A stretch of 49,480 bases of DNA from Candidatus Bathyarchaeota archaeon (GTDB lineage: Archaea > Thermoproteota > Bathyarchaeia > Bathyarchaeales > SOJC01). Where the stretch lies: NCBI GenBank assembly GCA_004376645.1, contig SOJC01000060.1:1-49480 (forward strand). Direction: 5' to 3'. The first letter of the stretch is position 1; every line of letters starts with the position of its first letter. The position numbers and the translations under genes are program-made. Below the pieces are notes generated by a model. That model had not been told where the DNA came from and searched no databases. It worked only from the letters and a program-made list of their open reading frames with translations. This document shows, in pieces, positions 1-8,129 of this stretch.

Positions 1-1
1 C

Positions 2-1591
2 CCATACCCCGACTACGCACCAGTTGGTATGCCCGACTTTGATCAGAGACAGTGGAATAGCTATTTCTGGAACATGTCTGGTGTTTGGACTCACTGTGGA
101 CCCACTGCAGTGGCAAATTCCATATGGTGGCTTGACTCAGAATTTGAACCCAACACAATTCCACCACCGACCATAATTGATAATTTCCCACTTGTTCAGG
201 CATATGGACAATGGGATGACCATGATCCGCTTAATGCCCCGTGGCTTATCGAGCACTTAGCCTATCTAATGGACACTGATGGACAGAGAACTGGCATCCT
301 TCACATGGGAACCGACGTCTTAGATATGCAAGCGGGAATCACTCACTATTTATCCTGGAGTGGAGTCAACCCGCTTGGAGATGTTGATGGCGACGGAAAC
401 GTCACAAATACCGACTACAACATAGTTATGGCAGCTATGGGCACAATGCCTGGAGTACTAGGTTGGGACCTCCGCGCAGACATATACCCAGTTACACAAC
501 TTGGACCCTACACCGCTGATAACGTTATCAGTTCCTTGGATTTGATGCTTGTCAGTCAAAACATGAATGCAACTGGAATGTTCTATGAACACACTGAGAT
601 GAGTCCTGAATGGGACCTCATTCAAACAGAACTAGAAAAATGCCAAGACGTTGTTCTCTTACTAATGCCATGGTACTGGGATGACTTCACCGGAGGATGG
701 TATCGATATGACGAAGGCGGACATTATGTTACAGTAGCTGGTTTGAACGGTTCCCATGCTGGAAGCCTCGCAGATCCTTGGGAGATAGTGTTCAGCGATC
801 CAATACGAGACAACGCAGAAGCAGGATTCCCTGGAAACGTACCTGTACCACACGCACACGCACCACCTGAACCACCATTCGTCACACACAACGATGCAAT
901 GTATGTCTCACATGACATGTACCACGTAATATTTGATCCATGCCCAGGTGGCCCACTAACAATAGTTGACTATCTAGGAGGAGCTATACCACCACCAGGA
1001 CCATATCCGGAATGGCGTATTCAAATCGAAGCCGCTGTCATAACCTCACCATACCTTGTTGGAGACCACGATGTGGCTGTCATTAACGTTACAACCTCAA
1101 AGACTGGCTGTCTTCCAATGGAAACGGTTGGTGAAGGAAAGAATGTAACCGTGTATGCAACTGTAGAAAACCAAGGCACATCCATCGAAACTTTCAACAC
1201 AACCGCTTACGCCAACGCCAATGTCTCTATTGTTATCGGAGAGCAACAAGTGACCCTGAATCCTGGTGAGAACCAAACTTTGTCATTCGTATGGGACACT
1301 ACAGGCGTTACTTACGGCAACTACACGATAGAAGCCATTGCAGACACAGTGCCAAGCGAGACAGATACAGCTGACAACACGTTTACCGATGGTACCGTCC
1401 TAGTCACCATAACTGGAGACATAGATGGGAACAGAATTGTAAACATCTTCGACATCGTTCGAATAACCACGAGATACATGATGACCTATCCTAATCCAAG
1501 CTGGGATCCCAACGCGGATATTATAGAAGATGGCATAATAAACATCTTCGATGTAGTAGCAGCTGCAACAAACTACATGCAGAGCTGGTAG
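2..1591 (+). CDS. Secreted cysteine-protease-like protein with CARDB and dockerin-like modules (5' partial)
   Basis: The frame is open to the left window edge, so the ATG at 29 is probably internal and the signal peptide lies outside. The N-terminal part looks like a papain/C39-type peptidase fold: a Cys in THCGPTAVAN (about residue 23 counting from the ATG), a His in GGHYVTVAG (about 230) and a following Asp. Between Cys and His sits a calcium-loop module beginning DVDGDGNVTNTD (about 117-180). A CARDB-like beta domain covers about 350-458. A C-terminal dockerin-like EF-hand pair (GDIDGNRIVNIFDIV, then IIEDGIINIFDVV) covers 462-520. Presumably extracellular and calcium-binding. Peptidase activity is inferred from motif order only and could be lost. 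A pyrimidine-rich terminator follows directly. Confidence 0.75.
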   Translation, partial: PYPDYAPVGMPDFDQRQWNSYFWNMSGVWTHCGPTAVANSIWWLDSEFEPNTIPPPTIIDNFPLVQAYGQWDDHDPLNAPWLIEHLAYLMDTDGQRTGILHMGTDVLDMQAGITHYLSWSGVNPLGDVDGDGNVTNTDYNIVMAAMGTMPGVLGWDLRADIYPVTQLGPYTADNVISSLDLMLVSQNMNATGMFYEHTEMSPEWDLIQTELEKCQDVVLLLMPWYWDDFTGGWYRYDEGGHYVTVAGLNGSHAGSLADPWEIVFSDPIRDNAEAGFPGNVPVPHAHAPPEPPFVTHNDAMYVSHDMYHVIFDPCPGGPLTIVDYLGGAIPPPGPYPEWRIQIEAAVITSPYLVGDHDVAVINVTTSKTGCLPMETVGEGKNVTVYATVENQGTSIETFNTTAYANANVSIVIGEQQVTLNPGENQTLSFVWDTTGVTYGNYTIEAIADTVPSETDTADNTFTDGTVLVTITGDIDGNRIVNIFDIVRITTRYMMTYPNPSWDPNADIIEDGIINIFDVVAAATNYMQSW

Positions 1592-1600
1592 CTCTTCAAC

Positions 1601-1616
1601 CCCTTTTCTTTTTTTT
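1601..1616 (+). terminator. T-rich archaeal terminator after the secreted protein gene
   Basis: A long pyrimidine run with four and then eight or more consecutive T starts about 10 nt after the stop codon, as expected for archaeal intrinsic termination. There is no strong stem. Confidence 0.5.
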
Positions 1617-1660
1617 CGTTCAATCCACAATTCTATATTTTTCAGCATTGGAGAAGAGTA

Positions 1661-1769
1661 GTGGGCTCACGCATTCTTGGTCTGCCGGAATAGCTGATTG
1701 CCTTAACCGACAGGCTCTCAAGATCCCAATCACACCCTTGGTCAGGGGGCCAGAGTCGTCATTGCCCAC
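1661..1769. ncRNA. Possible structured non-coding RNA
   Basis: The segment is closed by GTGGGC at 1661 pairing with GCCCAC at 1764-1769. Inside is a long imperfect hairpin (TCTTG-GTCTGCCGG paired with CCGACAGGC-TCT-CAAGA), followed by a smaller CCCT/AGGG hairpin. It is GC-richer than its flanks. A TATA-like CTATATTTT lies about 26 nt upstream on the plus strand. A reverse-orientation TATA-like CTTTTATG lies at a similar distance on the minus strand, although that one may serve the next gene. Strand is therefore undecided. It is not a tRNA (no T-arm), and no family is recognised. The 64-aa ORF across it is not convincing. Confidence 0.35.
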
Positions 1770-1831
1770 CGAGAAGAAAATTCGACATCCTAACATAAAA
1801 GTGTATACTTCTAATTCAAATGGGAAAGCCT

Positions 1832-2812
1832 ATGCTCTCTAGGATTAAGGTGCTTCCATTAGCTGCGGAAAGTCTTGGTGTAAGATCTATGTGTACATTT
1901 GTGGAAACACCTAGTCTTCGACTTCTGTTGGATGCTGGTGTATCGCTGGCTCCTAACCGTTTTGGATTGCCACCCCACCCTCAAGAGTTTGGAGCTATAA
2001 TTAGAGCTAGGAACAAAATTACTGAGTTTTCAGAGAAAGCGGATGTAGTCACCATTAGCCACTATCATTTCGACCATCACACTCCTTCCTTTGAGGACTG
2101 GTTGTGCAATTGGACAGATGCTGAGACTGCATGTCAGGTTTATGAAGGAAAGACCGTTCTAGCTAAAAGTCCACTTGTCGACGTTAATGCAAGCCAACGA
2201 CGAAGAGGATGGATTTTCGAAAAAACGGGAGGCAAACATGCTAGAAAGCTAGAATATGCAGATGGTAAGATCTTCCAATTCGGGGACACAAAGCTGAAGT
2301 TCTCTGAACCAGTTTTTCATGGTTTACAAAACACTCCACTTGGATGGATCATCATGATTGCTGTTGAATACCAAACTGAAAAGTTGCTGTTTGCCTCTGA
2401 TGTACAAGGTCCAATGTACAATGACACAATGCAGCAGATCCTAAATGATCACCCACAACTCCTGATTATCAGCGGACCACCGACCTATCTGGAGGGCATA
2501 TACGTTAATGATCAGCAGATTCGTCAAGGTTTGAAAAACTTGGAAACTCTAGCGGAGAACATCCCAGTTACTATAATCGACCACCACCTTCTACGAAGTA
2601 CTCGATGGCGAGAATCAGCAGAGGACATTCTTGAATCAGCTAGAAAAGCAGGAAACAAAGCGGTTACAGCAGCTGAATACTTGGACAGAGACAATAAATT
2701 GCTGGAGGCAAACAGAAAACAACTATATGAAGAGGATCCGCCCAGCCGCGAGTTTGAGAAGTGGTCAAAACTTCCACAGGTTAAACGCAGGAAGATCAAA
2801 CCTCCAATCTGA
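1832..2812 (+). CDS. UPF0282-family metallo-beta-lactamase-fold hydrolase
   Basis: A metallo-beta-lactamase-fold protein of about 326 aa. The metal motif SHYHFDHH is at about 76-83, with further ligand candidates in VFHGLQN, ASDVQGP and IIDHHLLR. The N-terminus (LPLAAESLGVRSMCTFVET) matches the archaeal UPF0282 family, whose substrate is unknown. The ATG at 1832 is preferred over 1820 because the TATA-like TAAAAGTG at about 1795 would put the transcription start near 1822, and family members begin close to this point. The C-terminal 70 residues are charged and probably helical. The next gene is convergent. Confidence 0.85.
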   Translation: MLSRIKVLPLAAESLGVRSMCTFVETPSLRLLLDAGVSLAPNRFGLPPHPQEFGAIIRARNKITEFSEKADVVTISHYHFDHHTPSFEDWLCNWTDAETACQVYEGKTVLAKSPLVDVNASQRRRGWIFEKTGGKHARKLEYADGKIFQFGDTKLKFSEPVFHGLQNTPLGWIIMIAVEYQTEKLLFASDVQGPMYNDTMQQILNDHPQLLIISGPPTYLEGIYVNDQQIRQGLKNLETLAENIPVTIIDHHLLRSTRWRESAEDILESARKAGNKAVTAAEYLDRDNKLLEANRKQLYEEDPPSREFEKWSKLPQVKRRKIKPPI

Positions 2813-2881
2813 CTCTAGCGTGCACACATCCGAACAGGTGAATCTCAAGCTCAGTCTAACCTGATTAGCAGGGATAGATCG

Positions 2882-3373
2882 CTACTTCATAGCTGTCTCT
2901 AGCCATTTAATGGTGTCTGAAATCCTCTTCACACTTAAGCTGTGGTTCGGGATTGTAATGCCTTTCTTTTTCATGGCAAACATGAGCTCTTCCATTAATA
3001 TCCCTACTTCAGTGGTCGAGTTCTCTGTTTCACATGTTGGACTGTTTTTGATTCCGAGAATGGCAATAATTTTCACGTTTTCCTTCAGTAGCTCTTCAAG
3101 CTGTTTGACTGCCGAAGCTGCTATTCGTCTGCAACACTGCCTATATTCTTTAGTGTCATATTCTTCTCTAGTCTTACGGGAGCGGTTAGCTCCACAGTAA
3201 ATCAGTTCAGGGCAAGGGAGTTGAAACAATGCAACATTGTGTTTCTGCAAAGTTTCGACGATTTCCGGAATCGTTGCTGGGCAGTGGGCCAATCCAGAGA
3301 CACGTGAGTTTTGATTCAGTATACAGTGGGCAACAACAGTCAGTTTTTTAGACCGTTTGTCTATAGACGTCAA
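2882..3373 (-). CDS. TudS-related putative desulfidase (DUF523-like)
   Basis: 163 aa with the Cys pattern of the TudS/DUF523 relatives: HCILNQNSR near the N-terminus (C17), then LPCPELIYCG (C54, C60), and a later Cys in PTCETENS. In thiouracil desulfidases such cysteines hold a 4Fe-4S cluster that removes sulfur from thiolated substrates; here the substrate is unknown. The NSTTEVGILMEEL stretch is typical of the small CD3072-like subgroup. The start codon is TTG; there is no nearby ATG in frame. It is convergent with the UPF0282 gene and lies just downstream of tRNA-Gly(TCC) on the same strand. Confidence 0.7.
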   Translation of the reverse strand: MTSIDKRSKKLTVVAHCILNQNSRVSGLAHCPATIPEIVETLQKHNVALFQLPCPELIYCGANRSRKTREEYDTKEYRQCCRRIAASAVKQLEELLKENVKIIAILGIKNSPTCETENSTTEVGILMEELMFAMKKKGITIPNHSLSVKRISDTIKWLETAMK

Positions 3374-3419
3374 GAGAATTATCCCAACTCTGAGTTATCC
3401 AGCTCTTAGCAGATTAAGG

Positions 3420-3494
3420 TGCGGCCGCCGGGATTTGGACCCGGGTTAACGGCTTGGAAGGCCGACGTCCTAAACCAGGCTAGACCACGGCCGC
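3420..3494 (-). tRNA. tRNA-Gly (anticodon TCC)
   Basis: The cloverleaf folds with acceptor GCGGCCG/CGGCCGC, D-stem GTCT/GGAC, anticodon loop CTTCCAA and T-stem CCGGG/CCCGG. The discriminator is A and CCA is not encoded. Position 27-43 is a T-T mismatch. The T-loop reads TCCAAAT, so position 55, almost always U, is C. A TATA-like TTTAATTTAAAG lies about 28 nt upstream on the minus strand. Confidence 0.93.
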
Positions 3495-3638
3495 TTGGCG
3501 TAATATTAGCATTGCGCCTTTAAATTAAAATTTCCTTAGATGGCGCATAGACTTGGACATTTTAACCTGTTTTGTGAGAGCCCTCAACTGCTTAAATCTT
3601 TGGGCGACCACATCTATGTATCTTGAGGCTCTGATTCG

Positions 3639-4364
3639 ATGATGAATCTTGGTGCTGTGATCTTTGATTTCATAGGCACTCTAGCGAAAGTCGAGAATTA
3701 TTCACTTGAAGACTCTGAAGAGAAGCTCTTCGAAAGTCTTGTGGCGGATGGCTTTGTTGTTGATCATGGGCGTTTTATGGATGCGTATGATAAGGCCTAC
3801 CGGAAATATCGTGATGTCCGCTATAGGCAGCTGGTTGAAGTTGACAACGCTGTTTGGATATCTGATGCTTTGAATCTTCTAGATTTCACCACTACACCCG
3901 AAGACAAGTGTGTGAAGAAAGCTGTAAGCGTTTTCTTTGAGGGTTATCTCTCTGCTTTGAAACTTCGACGGTTCGCAAGGTCGACTTTGCGTAAGCTTTC
4001 TAGACTCTGCTATATTGGACTTGTTTCCAACTTCACTCACGCACCAGTTGTCTACGCAGGCTTGAGAGAACTCAAAATTAATGACTATTTCAACATAGTT
4101 CTTGTTTCACAGACCATTGGATGGCGTAAGCCCAGCCCTGAGATTTTCAAGGAGATCTTGAGGAGCCTAGATGTGAAAGCTGACGAAGTTTTCTTTGTGG
4201 GTGATACTCCACGTGAAGATATTCAAGGTGCAAAAAATGTTGGCATGAAAACAGTGTTCATCCCATCGCAATTCAACACGTTAACTGACATGCAAAAAGC
4301 AGACACTCCCCCAGATCATTACATCGAAGACCTTGGAGACCTTTTTAAAATTCTAGATATTTAA
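3639..4364 (+). CDS. HAD-superfamily hydrolase
   Basis: 241 aa with HAD motifs in order: FDFIGTL (nucleophile D10), LVSNFTH (about 127), GWRKPSPE (Lys at about 163) and VGDTPREDIQGA (about 187-197). The residue two after the nucleophile, normally Asp in phosphatases, is Ile. The general acid/base is therefore missing or replaced, and a simple phosphatase label is unsafe. A helical cap lies between motifs I and II. Two ATG codons stand in tandem at the start. A TATA-like CTTAAATC lies at about 3590. Substrate unknown. Confidence 0.8.
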   Translation: MMNLGAVIFDFIGTLAKVENYSLEDSEEKLFESLVADGFVVDHGRFMDAYDKAYRKYRDVRYRQLVEVDNAVWISDALNLLDFTTTPEDKCVKKAVSVFFEGYLSALKLRRFARSTLRKLSRLCYIGLVSNFTHAPVVYAGLRELKINDYFNIVLVSQTIGWRKPSPEIFKEILRSLDVKADEVFFVGDTPREDIQGAKNVGMKTVFIPSQFNTLTDMQKADTPPDHYIEDLGDLFKILDI

Positions 4365-4463
4365 TATGTATAAAATGTAGATATCGCTGCGTCTACCCAT
4401 TCTGGTCTTCATCTACAATCTTGGCTTTATATGAAGCCCCTCAAAGCCAAGATGCACTCTAAA

Positions 4464-4676
4464 CTACTCATATCGTCTTAGATACAATAATTTGCCGGCT
4501 TCTCTTATTTTCTCTTCTCGAGTTATATCCTTTAGGCTCATCTTGACTACTAGCTCCATTGGGACCATATGTTCTTCTTCAACTCTGAGGACCCGTTCAT
4601 TCTCTTCTACTGCTAAGGAGCGCATCGGTTTCTTGCTCAATTTAGACTTCCTCGATTGCATAGTTATATACGGCAT
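4464..4676 (-). CDS. Small highly charged hypothetical protein
   Basis: 70 aa, Lys/Arg-rich at the N-terminus and Glu-rich in the middle (VEENERVLRVEEEH), then an amphipathic stretch ending KLLYLRRYE. No family recognised. The balanced charged composition looks coding, while the antisense ORF here looks like its shadow. The TATA-like GTATATAACT lies inside the annotated start region, so the true start may be an internal ATG such as that of MRSLAVEEN. Confidence 0.45.
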   Translation of the reverse strand: MPYITMQSRKSKLSKKPMRSLAVEENERVLRVEEEHMVPMELVVKMSLKDITREEKIREAGKLLYLRRYE

Positions 4677-4858
4677 TTAAAAGCTTTTGTGAATTGAAAG
4701 TGCAACAGTCAACTAAGCAGTGCATCAAAATCCAGATATTCTACATACAACTTGTGTAACAATAATGTGTGTGCCAAATCAAAGACAGCTTGATGACATA
4801 GAATCTTATTTTCTTCGAATAATTCTATAGGTTAGCAGTTGTTGCTAAGCATGAGAAT

Positions 4859-4878
4859 ATAAAAAAAAAGAGGGAGAG
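4859..4878 (-). terminator. Poly-T terminator of the GYD-protein gene
   Basis: A run of nine A on the plus strand (T on the gene strand) lies about 20-35 nt past the stop codon of the minus-strand GYD gene. Confidence 0.5.
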
Positions 4879-4896
4879 GAGTTCTCTGGTTGCAGG

Positions 4897-5184
4897 TTAC
4901 TTGGTGATTGAGCTGATGAACTCATCTATGGGAAAAGCTGGCATTGTGGATATCTGTATGGTTCCTCGAGAGCCTAGTTCTATTGAAACTTTCGCTACTG
5001 TTTTGTTATCTGGAGCTTCTACGATGTTGACGAAGTCGTATGCGCCTAAAGTTGCATATTGTTTAAGCACCTTGACTCCGAAGGCTTCTAGTTCCTTGTT
5101 TACTTCTTTGATCCTTTCAGGTCTTGATCTTATGGTTTTCCAGCCCTCATCGGTGAGGTTTGATAGTAGAATATAGAGGGGCAT
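4897..5184 (-). CDS. GYD domain protein
   Basis: 95 aa with the ferredoxin-like fold pattern of the GYD family: N-terminal MPLYILLSNLTDEGWKTI, central GAYDFVNIVEAPD and a C-terminal IQISTMPAF strand. These small dimeric alpha-beta-barrel-like proteins have no settled function. The ATG at 5184 has a GGAGAT Shine-Dalgarno-like element about 10 nt upstream. Monocistronic, with its own poly-T terminator; tRNA-Gly(CCC) lies upstream on the same strand. Confidence 0.8.
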   Translation of the reverse strand: MPLYILLSNLTDEGWKTIRSRPERIKEVNKELEAFGVKVLKQYATLGAYDFVNIVEAPDNKTVAKVSIELGSRGTIQISTMPAFPIDEFISSITK

Positions 5185-5251
5185 CGGTTCTTTATCTCCA
5201 AAAATCTATTCGCGGTTTATGGATTTGTGTTTTATGGCGAGGTATTATTGG

Positions 5252-5325
5252 TGCGGTCACCGGGATTTGGACCCGGGTTGCCGGCTTGGGAAGCCAGTGT
5301 CCTAACCATGCTAGACTACGACCGC
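5252..5325 (-). tRNA. tRNA-Gly (anticodon CCC)
   Basis: Acceptor GCGGTCG pairs with TGACCGC with one wobble. D-stem GTCT/GGAC; anticodon stem CTGGC/GCCGG around the loop TTCCCAA; T-stem CCGGG/CCCGG. The discriminator is A and no CCA is encoded. As in the other tRNA-Gly, the T-loop is TCCAAAT with C at position 55. Confidence 0.93.
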
Positions 5326-5543
5326 TCACAAATCATCACTCATATAACTATGGAAATAAAAACCTTCAACTATAATCTCGATTGCGCTTAAACGCTCGCG
5401 CCTCTCAAGGTGCTCTGATTCTCAAGCACAAAGCTGCACCAGCTATTGATTCACCACCAGCATCAAATACCATTTGGAAGTATGAGTGTGGACCCTGACG
5501 AAAGGTTAAAAGTCCTAATAGTGTGCAATTAGGCGTGGGAACG

Positions 5544-6461
5544 ATGTTCAGTACTAAACTTGATTCTAACATTTTCTTGATTGACCTCAAGCCAGCAGGT
5601 TTCCCCAATTTCATTGCTTCCTACGTGATAAAGGCAGAGAAAATTGCAATTGTTGAAACGGGACCCATAGTTACCGTCCCAAATCTGCTTGCTGGACTGA
5701 AGGAGATAGAAGTCGCGGTTGAAGATGTTGATTACGTATTTGTCTCGCACATTCATCTTGACCACAGTGGGGGTGCAGGCTTACTTCTAAGCAGACTACC
5801 AAGGGCGAAGCTCGTTGTGCACAGAAGAGGTGCCCCACACCTTGAGAAGCCAGAGAAGCTGTGGAAACAAGCAAACCAAGCGCTAGGAGAAGTAGCTGAG
5901 CTCTATGGTGAGCCTGTTCCAGTTCCTATGGAGCGAATAATCGTTGCTGAGGATGAGATGTCATTTGATTTGGGAGAAGGCGTTGAGCTTATGGTGATAG
6001 AAACCTTGGGTCATGCCTCTCATCATCAAAGCTTCTACGAAAGAAGCGGCAAGAGAGTGTTCCCAGGGGATACTGCGGGGATTTACATACCTGAACTTGA
6101 CGTTATAATTCCCACAACACCTCCGCCTTTACGGTTAGAAACGCTGCTGGCTTCTATCGAGAAGTTGAAGCAGTTAGAGCCTGAATTACTATATTACTCT
6201 CATTTTGGACGACAGGCTGACGCTTTGGAAAAACTACAGAGATATATAGATCAGCTAAGGCTTTGGGCAAACATCATCGTTGAAATGATGAAGGACGCCG
6301 CTACTATCTCAGAGATTAAGGAAGAAATAGAAAAGAGAGACCCAGCTGTGCACAAAGCCAAAGACTACATTAAGACTAACCCAGCCTTGAAAAGAGACAC
6401 CCTCTCACAGAATATTGAAGCTTTCAAAGAATACTTAGAGCGTGCAGAAGAAAAACAGTAG
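5544..6461 (+). CDS. Metallo-beta-lactamase-fold hydrolase (glyoxalase II-like)
   Basis: About 305 aa with a complete MBL metal set: SHIHLDHSGG (about 68-77), a His in LGHASHH (about 156), an Asp in FPGDTAG (about 176) and a His in YYSHFG (about 219). The C-terminal 80 residues are helical. The substrate cannot be read from sequence; hydroxyacylglutathione-hydrolase-like or lactonase-like activity is possible. The ATG at 5544 is preferred over the upstream GTG because the TATA-like GTTAAAAGT at about 5504 places the transcription start near 5533. Confidence 0.85.
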   Translation: MFSTKLDSNIFLIDLKPAGFPNFIASYVIKAEKIAIVETGPIVTVPNLLAGLKEIEVAVEDVDYVFVSHIHLDHSGGAGLLLSRLPRAKLVVHRRGAPHLEKPEKLWKQANQALGEVAELYGEPVPVPMERIIVAEDEMSFDLGEGVELMVIETLGHASHHQSFYERSGKRVFPGDTAGIYIPELDVIIPTTPPPLRLETLLASIEKLKQLEPELLYYSHFGRQADALEKLQRYIDQLRLWANIIVEMMKDAATISEIKEEIEKRDPAVHKAKDYIKTNPALKRDTLSQNIEAFKEYLERAEEKQ

Positions 6462-6550
6462 CTGCTGCAACGTTGCTTATGCAATAATTGGCCTCATGAT
6501 GAAAACTACTTATATCTCCCATTCAGCAAACATCTCAGAGGGTAAACTGA

Positions 6551-8035
6551 TTGAGTAGAAGAAGATCTAGCAGACCCATGAGACCTAACGTGCCACTTGA
6601 GAAAATTGATGATTACTCTTGGCGCATCCCACAAAAATTCAAACATGGCATGCAGGTGCCGGGTATCGTCTTCGCTGACAAAGATCTCCTAGATAAGATG
6701 AAAACCGATCGAACTTTGCTACAATGTGCCAATGTCGCTCACCTTCCCGGCATATACAAATACGCCATTACCTTGCCAGACGGGCACGAGGGATATGGCT
6801 TCCCCATTGGAGGAGTTGCAGCAACAGACCGTTCTGAAGGCGTAATCAGTCCAGGCGGGGTAGGATACGACATAAACTGTGGCGTAAGACTGCTTACAAC
6901 TAATCTGACGGAGCAAGACGTAAGGTCGAAACTGAAGGAATTGATAGAGGTAATCTTCAACAAAGTTCCTTCCGGTCTCGGCAGTCGCAGAAAAGACTTC
7001 AGAGTTGCCCCAAGGGAACTTGACAGACTTACATCGGAAGGAGTTCCATGGTTGCTAGAACGGGGAATGGGATGGAAAGGTGACGTGGAACATTGCGAAG
7101 AGAAAGGCCATATGAAAACAGCTAATCCAGACAAGGTCTCACCCACAGCTAAGAAACGGGGAGCAACCCAGATCGGAACCCTGGGATCAGGCAATCACTT
7201 CATTGAGATTCAAAAAGTCGACAAAATCTTCGAACCCAAAGTTGCCAAAGCCTTTGGCATAAGCGAAGAAGGACAAGTCACAGTAATGATTCATACTGGC
7301 TCCCGCGGTTACGGTCATCAAATCTGCTCTGACTATCTGCGGGTGATGGAAAGAGCCATACACAAGTACAAAATTGATTTACCAGATCGAGAACTTGCAT
7401 GCGCCCCTGGAAATACTTCTGAAGCAGACGCGTACTTCCAAGCAATGTCATGCGCAGTGAACTACGCCTTCGCCAACCGTCAAGCAATAACACATTCCGT
7501 ACGACAGAGCTTTGAGAAGGTGTATGGACAACAAGCGGAATCATTTGGCTTGCAGCTCGTGTACGATGTGGCACATAACATCGCCAAGATTGAAGAACAC
7601 AGAATAGATGGACAACGGAAAGAAGTTTGGATCCATCGCAAAGGAGCCACAAGAGCGTTTCCACCAAATAGTCCTGAAATACCATTAGACTATCGTGATC
7701 ATGGGCAACCCGTGATTATCCCGGGCAGTATGGGTTCAAGCTCATGGCTTCTTGTCGGCGCTGAGAGAGCTATGGAAGTCACCTTTGGTTCGACAGCCCA
7801 TGGAGCCGGCAGAATGATGAGTCGATCTGCAGCGAAACGTAGATTTTGGGGTGGAGAAATTAAGAAGTCTCTGGAAAAAAGGGGAATCATTGTCAGGTCC
7901 GCGAGCACCGTTATTCTCGCTGAGGAAGCTGACCCAGCCTACAAAAACGTGGACAAAGTTGTAGAGGTTAGCAATAGAATAGGGATCGCCACACATGTCG
8001 CTCGGCTGTTGCCAATGGCAGTGGTGAAGGGCTGA
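6551..8035 (+). CDS. rtcB: RNA-splicing ligase RtcB
   Basis: 494 aa, intein-free and close to the usual family length. RtcB joins RNA 2',3'-cyclic phosphate or 3'-phosphate ends to 5'-OH ends using GTP and Mn2+; in archaea it ligates tRNA exons. Visible metal and active-site residues: Cys in YDINCGVRLL, His in LGSGNHFIEI, His in HTGSRGYGH, His in YDVAHNIAK, and the guanylylated His in STAHGAGR. The start is TTG with GAGGG upstream; an ATG ten codons later is possible. A TATA-like CTTATATC lies at about 6508. The substrates are evident nearby: at least two tRNAs in this window contain introns. Confidence 0.97.
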   Translation: MSRRRSSRPMRPNVPLEKIDDYSWRIPQKFKHGMQVPGIVFADKDLLDKMKTDRTLLQCANVAHLPGIYKYAITLPDGHEGYGFPIGGVAATDRSEGVISPGGVGYDINCGVRLLTTNLTEQDVRSKLKELIEVIFNKVPSGLGSRRKDFRVAPRELDRLTSEGVPWLLERGMGWKGDVEHCEEKGHMKTANPDKVSPTAKKRGATQIGTLGSGNHFIEIQKVDKIFEPKVAKAFGISEEGQVTVMIHTGSRGYGHQICSDYLRVMERAIHKYKIDLPDRELACAPGNTSEADAYFQAMSCAVNYAFANRQAITHSVRQSFEKVYGQQAESFGLQLVYDVAHNIAKIEEHRIDGQRKEVWIHRKGATRAFPPNSPEIPLDYRDHGQPVIIPGSMGSSSWLLVGAERAMEVTFGSTAHGAGRMMSRSAAKRRFWGGEIKKSLEKRGIIVRSASTVILAEEADPAYKNVDKVVEVSNRIGIATHVARLLPMAVVKG

Positions 8036-8129
8036 AAACCTGAAGCTTTCTTTGAGAAGAAGGCATTCATCAAGTCTGCATAGACAGCTATCTTTATTGG
8101 TTTGGGGTCAGGATTAGATTCTGTCTTTG

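Noticed and set aside
1648-1842. 64-aa ORF
   Set aside because: Covers the structured segment, has no Shine-Dalgarno and no protein-like pattern, and ends inside the UPF0282 gene.
6497-6550. C/D-box sRNA-like ATGATGA ... CTGA upstream of rtcB
   Set aside because: No D' or C' boxes, and the region contains the rtcB TATA box and Shine-Dalgarno sequence.
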